This document shows positions 8,171 through 17,341 of a DNA stretch of 64,000 bases, one piece after another (the first letter of the stretch is position 1; every line of letters begins with the position of its first letter). The notes below the pieces were generated by a model that saw only the letters and a program-made list of their open reading frames with translations, was not told where the DNA came from and made no database searches. The DNA lies in NCBI RefSeq assembly GCF_018687935.1, contig NZ_CP061308.1, positions 2,096,416-2,160,415 of the forward strand, written 5' to 3'. The position numbers and the translations under genes are program-made. The DNA is from Polynucleobacter sp. JS-JIR-5-A7 (GTDB lineage: Bacteria; Pseudomonadota; Gammaproteobacteria; Burkholderiales; Burkholderiaceae).

Positions 8171-9043
8171 TTACCTGCGCTTGACCAACATTTTTTTGCT
8201 CAAGATGACAGTCGATACGACTAAGAAAGCAAACAACATATTCATCAAAGTAAGATGATCGCCCAAGAAAATACTTGCGGCTATTAAGGTGCAGAATGGT
8301 TGAATCAACTGCACCTGACTCACTCTGGCAATGCCGCCAATAGCGAGACCCTCGTACCAAAAGAAAAATCCTAAGAACATTGGAAATAGACTTAAGTACA
8401 CGAAGCTGGTCCAGGCGATCGTATCAGCGCTCCAATATTCCGAATGGAATGTTAAATAAGACATCACTATATTGATTGGCAGTGAAATGACTAATGCCCA
8501 AGAAATAACTGCGCGGGGATTCATCTTCCGAGATAACTCGCCGCCCTCAACATACCCAACACAAGCACAAATACCACCGAGCACTAATAAGCCATCTATA
8601 TAAGTAAAGCTACCAGCACTTTTGAGTAGCGCATAAATAACTACCAAGGCAGCACCCAGTAAGGAAACAAACCAAAAACCCAGGGAAGGGCGCTCCTTAA
8701 AGCGCAGAACTCCGATCACCGTTGTAGCTAATGGCATCATGCCCAAAATAACGGCGCCATGAGAAGAAGATCCTTCCTTCATAGCAACCGTTGTAAAAAT
8801 TGGAAAGCCAAATACGACTCCTAAAGCAATCACAATAAACTTAACTAAATCCGTTTTACTGGGAAACTGAGCCTGCTTATATACAAGATAGGCTAAAGCC
8901 ACTAGACCTGCTAAACATGCCCTACCAAAGGCAATGAAGTAAGGATTAAAACTGAGAATGGCAATTTTGCTGACAGGCAAGGTTAGGCTAAAGATCAGGA
9001 TGCCGATAAACCCAATCAACATTCCTTTGCTTTCTTTGTTCAC
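8171..9043 (-). CDS. EamA/DMT-family transporter
   Basis: 290-residue inner-membrane protein with about ten hydrophobic segments in two repeats, the layout of drug/metabolite exporters (RhaT/YdcZ relatives). It starts with KGMLIGFIGILIFSLTLPV, where the first EamA repeat begins, and the second repeat starts near residue 155. Substrate cannot be told from sequence. Confidence 0.85.
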   Translation of the reverse strand: MNKESKGMLIGFIGILIFSLTLPVSKIAILSFNPYFIAFGRACLAGLVALAYLVYKQAQFPSKTDLVKFIVIALGVVFGFPIFTTVAMKEGSSSHGAVILGMMPLATTVIGVLRFKERPSLGFWFVSLLGAALVVIYALLKSAGSFTYIDGLLVLGGICACVGYVEGGELSRKMNPRAVISWALVISLPINIVMSYLTFHSEYWSADTIAWTSFVYLSLFPMFLGFFFWYEGLAIGGIARVSQVQLIQPFCTLIAASIFLGDHLTLMNMLFAFLVVSTVILSKKMLVKRR

Positions 9044-9149
9044 CGTCGCCCTTTATAAATTAGTCAATCTATTGTATTAATAAAGAGGGCTTGACAGGAT
9101 CTAATATACAAATTCTGCTGAAGAAGGCGCCCACCTTTATCATTACCTC

Positions 9150-9794
9150 ATGAATATCACTCGATTCTGCTTAGTGCGCCATGGTGAAACCGACTGGAAT
9201 GTCGCACGTCGACTTCAAGGTCATACCGATATTGATCTGAATACTCATGGGGTAAAACAGGCCCAACAGATGGCTAAAGCTCTCAAGAGAATCAATCTGC
9301 AGTTTGACGTCCTCTATACAAGTGACCTTGTACGAGCAGCCAAAACTGCCAAGGCCATCGAAGAAATATTTGGGGTGGATGCAATTACTACTGAAGCACT
9401 AAGAGAGCGTCATTTGGGAGCGCTTCAAGGACTCACCATAATCGATGCGCCAAATCTTGAGCCCGAACTATGGAATATCCATCTGAGTAGAAATCTAGAG
9501 CATGACTTACGTGGTGGCGAAAGCATCAAACGCTTTGCAGAGCGTATTCACAGAGGACTTGAAACAATTCGCATGCAACACCTGGGTAAAACGATTTTGC
9601 TGGTCAGTCACGGTAGCGCCATAGAGATGATGTATCGACTAGCAAGCAATCAAGCCTTAGAAGCAGAAAGGACTGTATCTGTGCCGAATGCCTCGCTCAA
9701 CTGGATTAGCCATGATGGATCTTCGTGGAAAGTAGATCGCTGGGCAGACACCAGTCATTTAGCAAGCTTAGCGCTCGATAATGTAGATCTTTAG
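9150..9794 (+). CDS. Histidine phosphatase family protein (phosphoglycerate-mutase-like)
   Basis: 214 residues with the family signature LVRHGETDWN at residues 8-17 (phospho-accepting His), the second Arg in LYTSDLVRAAKTA, the Glu in LRERHLGALQG and the late His in LVSHGSAIEM. Such proteins are phosphatases or cofactor-independent mutases (GpmB/CobC-like); the substrate is not known here. No signal peptide, so cytoplasmic. Confidence 0.88.
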   Translation: MNITRFCLVRHGETDWNVARRLQGHTDIDLNTHGVKQAQQMAKALKRINLQFDVLYTSDLVRAAKTAKAIEEIFGVDAITTEALRERHLGALQGLTIIDAPNLEPELWNIHLSRNLEHDLRGGESIKRFAERIHRGLETIRMQHLGKTILLVSHGSAIEMMYRLASNQALEAERTVSVPNASLNWISHDGSSWKVDRWADTSHLASLALDNVDL

Positions 9795-9826
9795 GTCTTG
9801 CAACTGAAATCGCCTATGATGAGCTC

Positions 9827-10597
9827 ATGAGATTCATTAAAACAATACAGCTCTCTTTGCTATTGGCAGCATTCTCAATGCCAATTTATGCCGCTGAAAA
9901 TGTACCTGATGGCATCCCCGATCGCATCGTCGGAGACATTGGGGCTGCAGTCTACACCTCTAACCTACACATCGGAACCGAAGGTACCCAATCCATTGTG
10001 ATGCCTTATGCTTTTTTTGATTACCAACGATTCTTTGTTCGCATCGATGAAGTGGGTATCAAGACTTTTAAAATGGGTTATGGCTATTTTGAGGTCATCG
10101 GAAAAATTAATTTAGATTCCTATAAAGTGAAGTCACCAATCAATGGCAACTCTATTAATCGTAGCGATCCAATTCCCTTGGGATTAGGCACTTTTCAAGA
10201 AACACCCATTGGTGGTTTTTTTGTGAACGCTTATCATGACTTTGGAAAATCTAAGGGGGCGCTTTATGAGTTTCTCTACTTCGCTGAAATTGAAACATAT
10301 AAAAAAGTGGTTGTGTATCCACAAATTGGGGTGGAACGCCAATCAAGTCAATATGCCAACTATTACTATGGCATCAATCCTGGAGAGTCTTCACTTACGG
10401 GCTACAACGCTTACAGCGCCCCAGCAACTAATAATGTATTAGCAGGCTTTCTGGTGGAAATCCCCGTCCTTGACAACTGGTATGTCAACATTTACGGCAA
10501 ACGGAAGTGGATGGGTAGCGGAATTAACAATAGCCCAGTGATGAACCGCTCATTTCAAGATAATATTTTTGCAGCTCTAGCGTATCGCTTTAAATAG
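9827..10597 (+). CDS. MipA/OmpV-family outer membrane protein
   Basis: 256 residues with a cleavable signal peptide (to about residue 22, IYAAE) and amphipathic beta-strands ending in the aromatic residue F-K (ALAYRFK), as in outer-membrane barrels. The block PQIGVERQSSQYANYYYG and the spaced Y-x-A-P and SPV motifs match MipA/OmpV, proteins linked to murein-enzyme scaffolding in some species. It is shorter in its strands than classic MipA. Confidence 0.75.
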   Translation: MRFIKTIQLSLLLAAFSMPIYAAENVPDGIPDRIVGDIGAAVYTSNLHIGTEGTQSIVMPYAFFDYQRFFVRIDEVGIKTFKMGYGYFEVIGKINLDSYKVKSPINGNSINRSDPIPLGLGTFQETPIGGFFVNAYHDFGKSKGALYEFLYFAEIETYKKVVVYPQIGVERQSSQYANYYYGINPGESSLTGYNAYSAPATNNVLAGFLVEIPVLDNWYVNIYGKRKWMGSGINNSPVMNRSFQDNIFAALAYRFK

Positions 10598-10598
10598 T

Positions 10599-11393
10599 CT
10601 ACCAAGGTAAAGCTGGAAGGAGAGGCTTAAGACCAGCTTTTTGTATTGTTGGTGCAGCCTTTGGCGAAGCTAAATATGCAATTAAATCTCTCGATGCAAT
10701 CTGACTATTCACATTACTAGTAATGCCCGCTGAAAACAAAACTGTCTGCTGTACTTCTGGTGGAATCTCGCCAATGAAATCAACCCCTGGTATAGGAATC
10801 AATTCGCTAACCTGCTGAAAGCCTAACTCAGCGTCTCCTCTAGCAATCACTGTGCCTACACGCTCGCTGTAAATCTTCTTTGCCGTCTTACTCATCTGCT
10901 CTGCAATGCCCAGCTTTGGAAATAATTCTGTAGATAAATAGGTTCCACTAGCGCTAGCAGAATATGCCACAGACTTTGCATTCAGTAAGGCTTGCTTCAG
11001 TGCGGGGACAGTACTGATATCGGGCCTTGGCGAACCCGCCCGAACTGCAGCGCCAATTACGGAGGCAACCAAATCGACCCTACTTCCTGACTGTACTGCG
11101 CCACTCTGAATGAAGCGCTCTAATGCAGGCGCCGCCAAAATCAAAACATCAAATTTTTCATCTCGGGAGAGTCTTGAAGGAATGGAGTCAGGCGCACTTC
11201 CCATCGAAGAGCCATACGAGATGATGACTTTATTAGAAGATTGTTTTTCATACTCGGGCACTAGATCTTTGAGGGCTTCTGCAAAAGCACCCGAAGTAAT
11301 GACCTTTATCTCTGCAGCAAATGAGGGACTTACAAAAAATACAGTTGCAAGAAAAATGAAGGTCGTGACTCTAAGTGAGTGAATAATTTTCAT
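10599..11393 (-). CDS. ModA-like periplasmic substrate-binding protein
   Basis: 264 residues with a signal peptide (cleavage near residue 27) and a type-II binding fold. EIKVITSGAFAEALKDL at the mature start and SYGSSMGSAPDSIPSRL match molybdate-type ModA relatives. No permease or ATPase gene is adjacent, so this is an orphan binding protein and molybdate specificity is not proven. Convergent with the OmpV gene with one base between stops. Confidence 0.78.
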   Translation of the reverse strand: MKIIHSLRVTTFIFLATVFFVSPSFAAEIKVITSGAFAEALKDLVPEYEKQSSNKVIISYGSSMGSAPDSIPSRLSRDEKFDVLILAAPALERFIQSGAVQSGSRVDLVASVIGAAVRAGSPRPDISTVPALKQALLNAKSVAYSASASGTYLSTELFPKLGIAEQMSKTAKKIYSERVGTVIARGDAELGFQQVSELIPIPGVDFIGEIPPEVQQTVLFSAGITSNVNSQIASRDLIAYLASPKAAPTIQKAGLKPLLPALPW

Positions 11394-11450
11394 TTTTTAG
11401 TGAATGTTAGATCAGAGCAAGATAAGAAATATAGTAACAGCTTAGTTTCT

Positions 11451-12134
11451 TCAAATGACTTCCAAAACCTTACTTAAAGAGTTGCCCTCAAAATTTGGTT
11501 GCTCGCCAATTTCCTCGAATGGATGCCCAAGACGATTTACCCAAAATACGTCATACCCATACCATTTAGCTGCTAGTGCATCCCAAGCATTGCTTGATAC
11601 AAATAAGACTTCCTCTTTTTTTACAGGAAATGATTTGAGTAGCAACTCATATGCCTGGGGGGCGGTCTTAAATAAACGCACCTCTTCAATCGTGACCACT
11701 TTATCTAAATACGGCTTAAGGCCATTGCTTTCTACTACTGTAGCAAGCATCTCTCTACTGCCATTAGACAGAATTGCAGTAGAGGCGCCACGTTTTTTTA
11801 TTTCTTGAAGAACCATCAAGCTATCTTCAAAACTACTGAGCTTGGCATATTGATCCATTAACTGCTTTTCTATTAATGCAGTCAGCCCTAATCCTAATCG
11901 CTTACAGACATAGCGCAGTGAGCGAATGGTTAGATCCCAAAATGGCAAATAGTGTTTACTACCAACGGCACTAGGGTCGCTCATAGTGACAAGACGGGTG
12001 TAATCAATTTGCCGATCGCGCCACATCAATGACAGCGTTTGACCATGTCCAGGAAACAATGCTTCTGCCAATTCTCCCATGGAGTAAACGTCAAACAACG
12101 TTCCGTAGGCATCGAATGCAATTAGCTTATACAT
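11451..12134 (-). CDS. Haloacid dehalogenase, type II
   Basis: 227-residue HAD hydrolase. Motif I is FDAYGTLFD (nucleophile Asp at 8), motif II is LSNGS, motif III Lys is in FKTAPQAY, and motif IV is VSSNAWD. The F-D-x-Y-G-T form of motif I and the S-S-N-x-W-D ending mark L-2-haloacid dehalogenases, which hydrolyse short 2-haloalkanoic acids. Actual substrate unknown. Confidence 0.88.
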   Translation of the reverse strand: MYKLIAFDAYGTLFDVYSMGELAEALFPGHGQTLSLMWRDRQIDYTRLVTMSDPSAVGSKHYLPFWDLTIRSLRYVCKRLGLGLTALIEKQLMDQYAKLSSFEDSLMVLQEIKKRGASTAILSNGSREMLATVVESNGLKPYLDKVVTIEEVRLFKTAPQAYELLLKSFPVKKEEVLFVSSNAWDALAAKWYGYDVFWVNRLGHPFEEIGEQPNFEGNSLSKVLEVI

Positions 12135-12227
12135 GTCACCCCTTGAATTGATTATTTTTTATTATCGCTCGGTACTAAGGAATGGCATCGACTAAAGCCA
12201 AAGATATGAATTCTTTGACTATGTCGG

Positions 12228-12554
12228 CTATCTGTAGCCCAGCACGTCGTCATGAGTTCTTTTTTGGCCCTCTACGAATCGTTTACTACATATCCCCGAC
12301 CCACTATGACTAGCTTCTTTTCTTGCGTCTACCTGCATTTGATACATCGCCTCAAAACAATCTCTTCGATTCACGAACTCAAAAGCTTTTGTATGCGTTT
12401 GCTTGCCTTTATAAAAGTAGAAAAAATCTAAAGTCCAATACTGATCACCCTTAATGCCCGTATTCAAAGATTCTGATAGTTGTGCAGGAGGGTGACTGAC
12501 GCATGCACTTAACAAAAATATAAAATAGATAAGGAAAAGCTTATGCAGGTTCAA
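12228..12554 (-). CDS. Small lipoprotein, paralogue of the gene at 38571
   Basis: 108 residues with lipobox LSAC at about residue 18. The mature part (YWTLDFFYFYKGKQTHT, FVNRRDCF, MYQMQVDARK, DDVLGYR) is strongly alike to the protein at 38571-38882, about 70 percent by eye. Family not recognised. The copy here sits outside the tRNA-Phe island zone and may be the source or an independent arrival. Confidence 0.75.
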   Translation of the reverse strand: MNLHKLFLIYFIFLLSACVSHPPAQLSESLNTGIKGDQYWTLDFFYFYKGKQTHTKAFEFVNRRDCFEAMYQMQVDARKEASHSGSGICSKRFVEGQKRTHDDVLGYR

Positions 12555-12605
12555 TCGATCACCTATTGAGTAACTCTATTTTTCAAGTTTATAGAAGTTT
12601 ATGGT

Positions 12606-13247
12606 TTATCGTTTTGAACGACAAAATAATCCAACCATCACCAATGCCGGCAATATTTCAGCAAGTACAAATCCGAAGACATCATTTGGAGCAATGCCTA
12701 CAAAAGTATTTGTGAGAGTTCTTGCCACAGCAACTGCTGGATTCGCAAAAAAGGTTGAGGAAGTAAACCAATACCCTGCAGTGACAGTTAAGGCAACAAG
12801 CATGGGCACTCGATCTTTTACTTCTTGATCGCCAATACGAATTACTGAAAGCAATACGAGAGTTGATACAAACTCACTAATCCAAATACCTAAGCCAGTT
12901 CTGACTTTGGTTGATTCTTGAATGATAGGAAGACTAAACATCAAATGCGTTAGCCATATTCCAGCAATAGCGCCAGTGAACTGACAGCCCCAATAAGCTA
13001 ACATCTTTTTGAAATCAAGATGTCCTAGCCTCCAAAACATCAGGCTCACGACTGGATTGAAATGAGCGCCTGAGATGGGGCCCAGTAACACAATCAAAGC
13101 GTAAAGTCCTGCTCCAGTAGCAATACTATTTCCAAGCAAAGCAACTGCGGCATTGCCAGCGGCCAAAGACTCACCCATCAGGCCAGACCCTGCCACTATT
13201 GCCAACAATAGTGCTGTGCCAACAAACTCACTGAGATAGCTTCTCAT
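12606..13247 (-). CDS. Aquaporin-family channel of the arsenic operon (copy 1)
   Basis: 213-residue MIP channel with six helices. The first NPA box is NPV (HFNPVVSLMFW) and the second is NPA (FANPAVAVAR). Lying in an arsR-arsC operon without any arsB or acr3, it most likely releases arsenite, as AqpS does in Sinorhizobium. The start overlaps the end of arsC by four bases (ATGA). A close relative is encoded at 25372-26043. Confidence 0.88.
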   Translation of the reverse strand: MRSYLSEFVGTALLLAIVAGSGLMGESLAAGNAAVALLGNSIATGAGLYALIVLLGPISGAHFNPVVSLMFWRLGHLDFKKMLAYWGCQFTGAIAGIWLTHLMFSLPIIQESTKVRTGLGIWISEFVSTLVLLSVIRIGDQEVKDRVPMLVALTVTAGYWFTSSTFFANPAVAVARTLTNTFVGIAPNDVFGFVLAEILPALVMVGLFCRSKR

Positions 13248-13723
13248 ACTTTTGTATGAATCTCTTTTAGGCTCATTGAATCCAATTTATCTAATGGCAT
13301 CGCAGCAAGAATATCAATGCGCTTCTGAAGTCCGTTCATCACATTAACAAAAGCTGCCTTTTTCTCCAAGTCAGTACCTTGCACTTGTGATGGGTCAGGA
13401 AAGCCCCAATGCGCTGTTGCAGGATTACCAGGCCAGAATGGACATTGCTCACCAGCCGCATTGTCACAAACAGTAATAATGAAATCCATCTTCGGCGCAT
13501 TGGGCTCTCCGAAAACATCCCAGCTCTTAGACTTTAATTTTGCTGGATCCATGCCCATCTCTAATGCCAACTCCCTAGCAATAGGATTAACAGATGTGCC
13601 CGGGGTCGAGCCAGCAGAAAAACCAATAAGCTTGCCACTGGGATGAGTCGAGGCAAGAGCCTCGCCTAAAATTGAGCGTGCAGAATTATGCGTACAGAGA
13701 AAGAGAATGTTGTATTGCTTCAT
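13244..13723 (-). CDS. arsC: Arsenate reductase, low-molecular-weight phosphatase type (copy 1)
   Basis: 159 residues with the C-x5-R loop CTHNSARS at residues 10-17 and later cysteine in VCDNAAGEQC, as in thioredoxin/glutaredoxin-linked ArsC. Reduces arsenate to arsenite in the cytoplasm. Second gene of the operon, 115 bases after arsR. Confidence 0.92.
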   Translation of the reverse strand: MKQYNILFLCTHNSARSILGEALASTHPSGKLIGFSAGSTPGTSVNPIARELALEMGMDPAKLKSKSWDVFGEPNAPKMDFIITVCDNAAGEQCPFWPGNPATAHWGFPDPSQVQGTDLEKKAAFVNVMNGLQKRIDILAAMPLDKLDSMSLKEIHTKV

Positions 13724-13838
13724 TGCTTGTCTTTAGTTAATTAGTAATAAGATTTTTTAGTGATCGATAAAATTTAAACTATAGCCAATGGCATGGGGGT
13801 TTGAATATCGGCAAGCTTGATATAAAACCGTAGTCTTT

Positions 13839-14165
13839 TCATTTGCAGCTCACCTTCTTTTTCTTGGGGGCCTCACAAGACTTGCCACCACAGCAGTTTT
13901 CCAACAAAAAGTCGCTTAAGGTATTTACTAAGTTCGTATTAGGTCGGTAGATTAAATTTCTACTTTGGCGCTCAACTACCAAAAGATTAGCATTCACCAA
14001 TTCTTTTAAGTGAAAACTCAAAGTTGCATTAGGGATGCCTAACTTCTCAATAATTTGACTGGGCGTTAAACCAATATCCCCTTTTTGAACAATCAAGCGA
14101 AATACATTAAGACGGCTTTCTTGTCCGAGTGCAACAAATGCCTCAACAGCTTCTATATTTTTCAT
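13839..14165 (-). CDS. arsR: ArsR-family arsenic-responsive repressor (copy 1)
   Basis: 108-residue winged-helix repressor. The recognition region is LTPSQIIEKLGIPNATLSFHLKEL. It lacks the ELCVCDL metal site and carries the cysteines at the C-terminus (NCCGGKSC), as in the ArsR type with a C-terminal As(III) site. It is first in its operon, so likely self-regulated through the element at 14178-14193. Confidence 0.9.
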   Translation of the reverse strand: MKNIEAVEAFVALGQESRLNVFRLIVQKGDIGLTPSQIIEKLGIPNATLSFHLKELVNANLLVVERQSRNLIYRPNTNLVNTLSDFLLENCCGGKSCEAPKKKKVSCK

Positions 14166-14177
14166 GTTTCTATAATA

Positions 14178-14193
14178 ATGGAAATATATGACA
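14178..14193 (-). promoter_or_regulatory. Conserved element upstream of arsR copy 1 (probable ArsR operator)
   Basis: The 16-mer ATGGAAATATATGACA lies 13 bases before the arsR start and is repeated exactly upstream of the second arsR (26858-26873), while the surrounding sequence differs. This placement fits an ArsR operator within the promoter. Confidence 0.55.
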
Positions 14194-14283
14194 AAGAGGT
14201 TACATAATTTTTCGCCTAATACCCATATTCATAAAATTTAGAATTTGCTAGGAAGGATGCTTGGGGGCCTAGGATATCTAAGC

Positions 14284-14838
14284 CTAGTGGCTCTTCAAAT
14301 AATCAATTACCCAGGCTGGATCACTATCACTTGGGAAAATTGGATAGTGAACAGCTTCAATCACACCATGATTAGCAATTAATGTAACCCGCTTCAATAA
14401 AATCATCCCTGATGTTGCAAAGGTTGGCATATTCAATGCCTTTTGAAATTGATAGTTCACATCACTGACAACCGGAAATGGCAGATGCAGTCTATCGGCC
14501 ATTTCTTTTTGATATTCAGTGGATTGAACGCTCAAACCTACAAGCTCCGCACCTAATGCTTGAAGCTCTTGATAGTGATCTCTAAACGAGCAACTTTGCG
14601 GCGTACAACCTCTTGCCCCAGGAATTTGATCCCAGCCATCAGGTAAAGCAACATTCGGCCGCCCTGTCATCGGATAACAATAGATAACGAATTTGCCTTT
14701 GATATCGCCAAAATGAATAGCCTTACCATTGGTGGCATTTAAAGAAACCTTAGGTAGTTTCATTCCCTTCAAATGATTGGTCGAGCCATCGTCTTGAGGG
14801 ATTGGTAGACCTGCAGGAAGTTCATTAAAGTTTGTCAT
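14284..14838 (-). CDS. Peroxiredoxin (AhpC/TSA family, PrxQ-like)
   Basis: 184-residue thiol peroxidase. The active-site region reads GARGCTPQSCSFRDHYQEL, with the peroxidatic Cys and a second Cys five residues on, as in PrxQ/BCP. An insertion of about 13 residues (NVALPDGWDQIPG) lies between YPMTGRP and the Cys, longer than in most PrxQ. Probably cytoplasmic. Confidence 0.82.
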   Translation of the reverse strand: MTNFNELPAGLPIPQDDGSTNHLKGMKLPKVSLNATNGKAIHFGDIKGKFVIYCYPMTGRPNVALPDGWDQIPGARGCTPQSCSFRDHYQELQALGAELVGLSVQSTEYQKEMADRLHLPFPVVSDVNYQFQKALNMPTFATSGMILLKRVTLIANHGVIEAVHYPIFPSDSDPAWVIDYLKSH

Positions 14839-14901
14839 AGATCTGGGATAGTCAATGCAATATTTTCAGCAACGCTGTTATTCAAACTGTTGCATCAGGC
14901 A

Positions 14902-15270
14902 CTAATCATTTTCTTTAAGCATATTGACACGACTAATAATCCAGCAAGCACCAGCAATCAAGATAATAGCCCCGCTCTCATAGAGCAGGATTGAAGGATT
15001 TCCATCTTTGCCCTGAAGGATAATTAATCTACTCAATGCAGTCATTGCAATAAATAAAGGGATTGTTATAGGAATACGATGGCTAGAATAAAAGGCTGCC
15101 AGCATCCCAAGTACCTCGGCATAAATAAACATCAGCAATAGATCTTGTAGCTCAACACGACGGCTACTAATAAGGGAAAAAACCTCTTGGCCCATTGCTG
15201 CAATAGTAAAAATCGCAATAGTAATTAAAAATAATTTTTCAACAAAGCCAATGATATTTTTAACGTTCAT
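14902..15270 (-). CDS. PsiE-like phosphate-starvation-inducible membrane protein
   Basis: 122 residues with four membrane helices, the size and layout of the PsiE family; function unknown. The polar loops and the late short tail (MLKEND) agree. Upstream the sequence is AT-rich; no Pho box was recognised. Confidence 0.7.
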   Translation of the reverse strand: MNVKNIIGFVEKLFLITIAIFTIAAMGQEVFSLISSRRVELQDLLLMFIYAEVLGMLAAFYSSHRIPITIPLFIAMTALSRLIILQGKDGNPSILLYESGAIILIAGACWIISRVNMLKEND

Positions 15271-15337
15271 ACGCTGACCTTTTTAATTTGGAATTCAATT
15301 TTAAATACGCCCTAATATGTGCAGGGCATATATCACT

Positions 15338-15784
15338 CTACTTTCTAGACTTATATTTTTGTATAGCCTCTTTTAAATCTGAATATTCCTCGCATCCAAA
15401 TGTACAAACTTTATCTAATCTTGCCAATAATGCCTCAGCGCCTGGTAAGTCATTGTTAATTAACTTTAGCTTGCCGTAATACTCAAGAGCACCGCGATGA
15501 TTTGGGTCTATTTTCAGGGCGGCTTGATAATACTTTTCAGCCCCAACCAAGTCCGGCGGCTGTTTCTTGCGAAGACTGTAACCCAACAAATTATTCCAAT
15601 CAGCAGAGCTTATTTCATTGGCAGCCTGTAATTGTTTTATTGCCTGATCATATTTTTCAGCTTTAATGCTTGCCCTTGACTCTGTTAGCCAAGCCGGGTC
15701 TGACTTAATAGGTGCAGTATCTGCAGCTTGAGATAGTCCAACCATGGAAATGAACCATAGTGCCGCTAGAAATATTTTTTTCAT
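15338..15784 (-). CDS. Exported TPR-repeat protein
   Basis: 148 residues with a signal peptide (cleavage near AQAAD, residue 20) and two to three tetratricopeptide units (about 34-67, 68-101 and 102-135: AEKYYQAALKIDPNHRGALEYYGKLKL). Such periplasmic proteins bind other proteins. No partner is apparent. Confidence 0.78.
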   Translation of the reverse strand: MKKIFLAALWFISMVGLSQAADTAPIKSDPAWLTESRASIKAEKYDQAIKQLQAANEISSADWNNLLGYSLRKKQPPDLVGAEKYYQAALKIDPNHRGALEYYGKLKLINNDLPGAEALLARLDKVCTFGCEEYSDLKEAIQKYKSRK

Positions 15785-15854
15785 TTGAAAGCCTATAAGT
15801 TAGAGAATCTTTTTGCTGATTATTTAATTGCCACTTGAATAGCATGCGTATGAA

Positions 15855-15916
15855 AACACTAAAACCACCCAAAGGTGGCTTTAGTGTTTCTTAGCGGCTC
15901 CAAGCAGAATCGATCA
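15855..15916 (-). repeat. Decayed tRNA-Phe att-like unit 1 (hairpin + tRNA 3' end)
   Basis: A hairpin (AACACTAAAACCACC pairing with GGTGGCTTTAGTGTT, 15855-15889) is followed by TCTTAGCGGCTCCAAGCAG and AATCGATC. This corresponds to the intact unit at 44421-44480 (hairpin, TTCTTGGTGGCCCGGGGC, GGAATCGAAC) with many substitutions. It directly follows the sodC stop and may serve as its terminator. Confidence 0.5.
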
Positions 15917-15935
15917 AAGCCTTAAATGCTCCACC

Positions 15936-16460
15936 TTACTTAATTAGACCGCAGGCAATTCTGGGGCCTGAGTTACCCGCTGGCTGTGATTTGTAATCAT
16001 CGGGGTCGCGATGAACAACAACTGATCTTCCCAATATTCCAGTAGGGCCACTATTAACTGCAAACCCACTTAACTTTGCCGAATACACTGCATTGCCATT
16101 GGCGTCCGATTTAATATTTGGCATATCTCCAGCATGATTTGAGCCGCTTCCAGGCATACCATGCGACTGTGTGTCTGGATTAAAGTGTCCGCCCGCACTG
16201 GTTGCATCAGGGGCAGAACAATCTCCCTTTTCATGAACATGAAATCCTTGCTCAGCATTTGGCTTTAATCCGGAAAAGTTCCCGGTTACCAAAACATCAT
16301 GTCCTTGCCAAACAAAGTTAACCGTACCTTTTGTATTTGATCCAGAACGTGAATCCAGGGTGGCCGATGCTTTTTGGCCGGTTCCATGCTCCATGGATTG
16401 GCAAGCCACCAAAGACATAACAGCAAGCGCGCCCATTGTTAAAGAAATCCCTTTAATCAT
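15936..16460 (-). CDS. sodC: Cu/Zn superoxide dismutase, lipoprotein form
   Basis: 174 residues. A lipobox (SLVACQS) gives an envelope-anchored enzyme. Copper and zinc ligands are in GFHVHEKGDC, GGHFNPDTQSHG, HAGDMPN and VVHRDPDD; disulfide cysteines are in the first and in the last segment (ACGLIK). The ATG at 16460 has AAGGAGA six bases before it, so the upstream extension to 16514 is rejected. Removes superoxide in the periplasm. Confidence 0.93.
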   Translation of the reverse strand: MIKGISLTMGALAVMSLVACQSMEHGTGQKASATLDSRSGSNTKGTVNFVWQGHDVLVTGNFSGLKPNAEQGFHVHEKGDCSAPDATSAGGHFNPDTQSHGMPGSGSNHAGDMPNIKSDANGNAVYSAKLSGFAVNSGPTGILGRSVVVHRDPDDYKSQPAGNSGPRIACGLIK

Positions 16461-16601
16461 TACCTGTCTCCTTTTGTTTATATTGCTGCAAGCTAGATCT
16501 TGCCTGATTCTCACAAAAATACCATTAAATCAAAAAAGACCTCTTTCAAAGTAGTCTTATTAATTCATTTATTTAAGGGTGGACGGTATCAAACTCTGTC
16601 C

Positions 16602-17186
16602 TCAGGGCTTGGGACTGGGATAAATCGCATGGGAAAGATGTTTTCCGTTTTTATTCACCTTCACCAAAACCATATCACCCACCCCAACTACTTTGCCAGT
16701 GAAGGCCTGAATATTGACATGGTGTGTTACCAGAATGAGTGGCGCCTTAGATTGCCTAGACAGCTCGCTTTTAATGAGCTCCTCCAATTCTTTGGTTTGC
16801 TTCTTTTCTAGGCTCATATTGTCAAAAAATGAGCCGAGTGATGGTTCAATTTTTATTGGACCTTTATTAAGAAGGGTTGCTGTATCCAAACATCTACACC
16901 ATGGACTACTAAACACGTCTGCCTTTTGAATACCTTGGCTAGCTAACCACACCCCTATTGCCTTAGCTTGTCTTTTGCCGTAATCATCTAAGTTACGCTG
17001 AGTGGAGCACTGGCTAATGACATACCCAGCAGGATCTCCATAGCCAGGAGCATCAGCGTGCCTCATTAACAGCACATGCTGACCATCCTGCAAATCATTT
17101 GCCAGAGTAGCCATTACTTGCTGAGCAATACAAAGACTGCTCAGTAAAAAAATGCATGTAGTAATGGTTCGATTAATACGATTCAT
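16602..17186 (-). CDS. Exported histidine phosphatase family protein
   Basis: About 194 residues with a signal peptide (to QQVMA) followed by LLMRHADAPGYGD, the RHA form of the catalytic motif. The partner Arg is in FSSPWCRCLDTA and the second His in LVTHHVNIQAF. It belongs to the SixA/Ais-like branch of exported phosphatases. The start could be ATG 17186 or GTG 17216; neither has a strong ribosome site. Confidence 0.78.
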   Translation of the reverse strand: MNRINRTITTCIFLLSSLCIAQQVMATLANDLQDGQHVLLMRHADAPGYGDPAGYVISQCSTQRNLDDYGKRQAKAIGVWLASQGIQKADVFSSPWCRCLDTATLLNKGPIKIEPSLGSFFDNMSLEKKQTKELEELIKSELSRQSKAPLILVTHHVNIQAFTGKVVGVGDMVLVKVNKNGKHLSHAIYPSPKP

Positions 17187-17256
17187 AAAAATTTTGTCAT
17201 TTTGCAAGCTAGCCACACCATCCTAATTGATGTCCAATAATCCTGCCAGACAAAAG

Positions 17257-17316
17257 ATAATGCCCCGCATAAAGCGGGGCATTATTGAGTTCTTGGTAAC
17301 CCGGATCGGAATCAGC
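17257..17316 (-). repeat. Decayed tRNA-Phe att-like unit 2
   Basis: A 12-bp perfect hairpin (ATAATGCCCCGC / GCGGGGCATTAT, 17257-17285) is followed by TTCTTGGTAACCCGGATCGG and AATCAG, a diverged copy of the tRNA-Phe 3' end. It follows the stop of the winged-helix gene (minus strand), the same arrangement as the other units. Confidence 0.5.
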
Positions 17317-17341
17317 AAGAGCCAAGGATCTCTAATCCAGC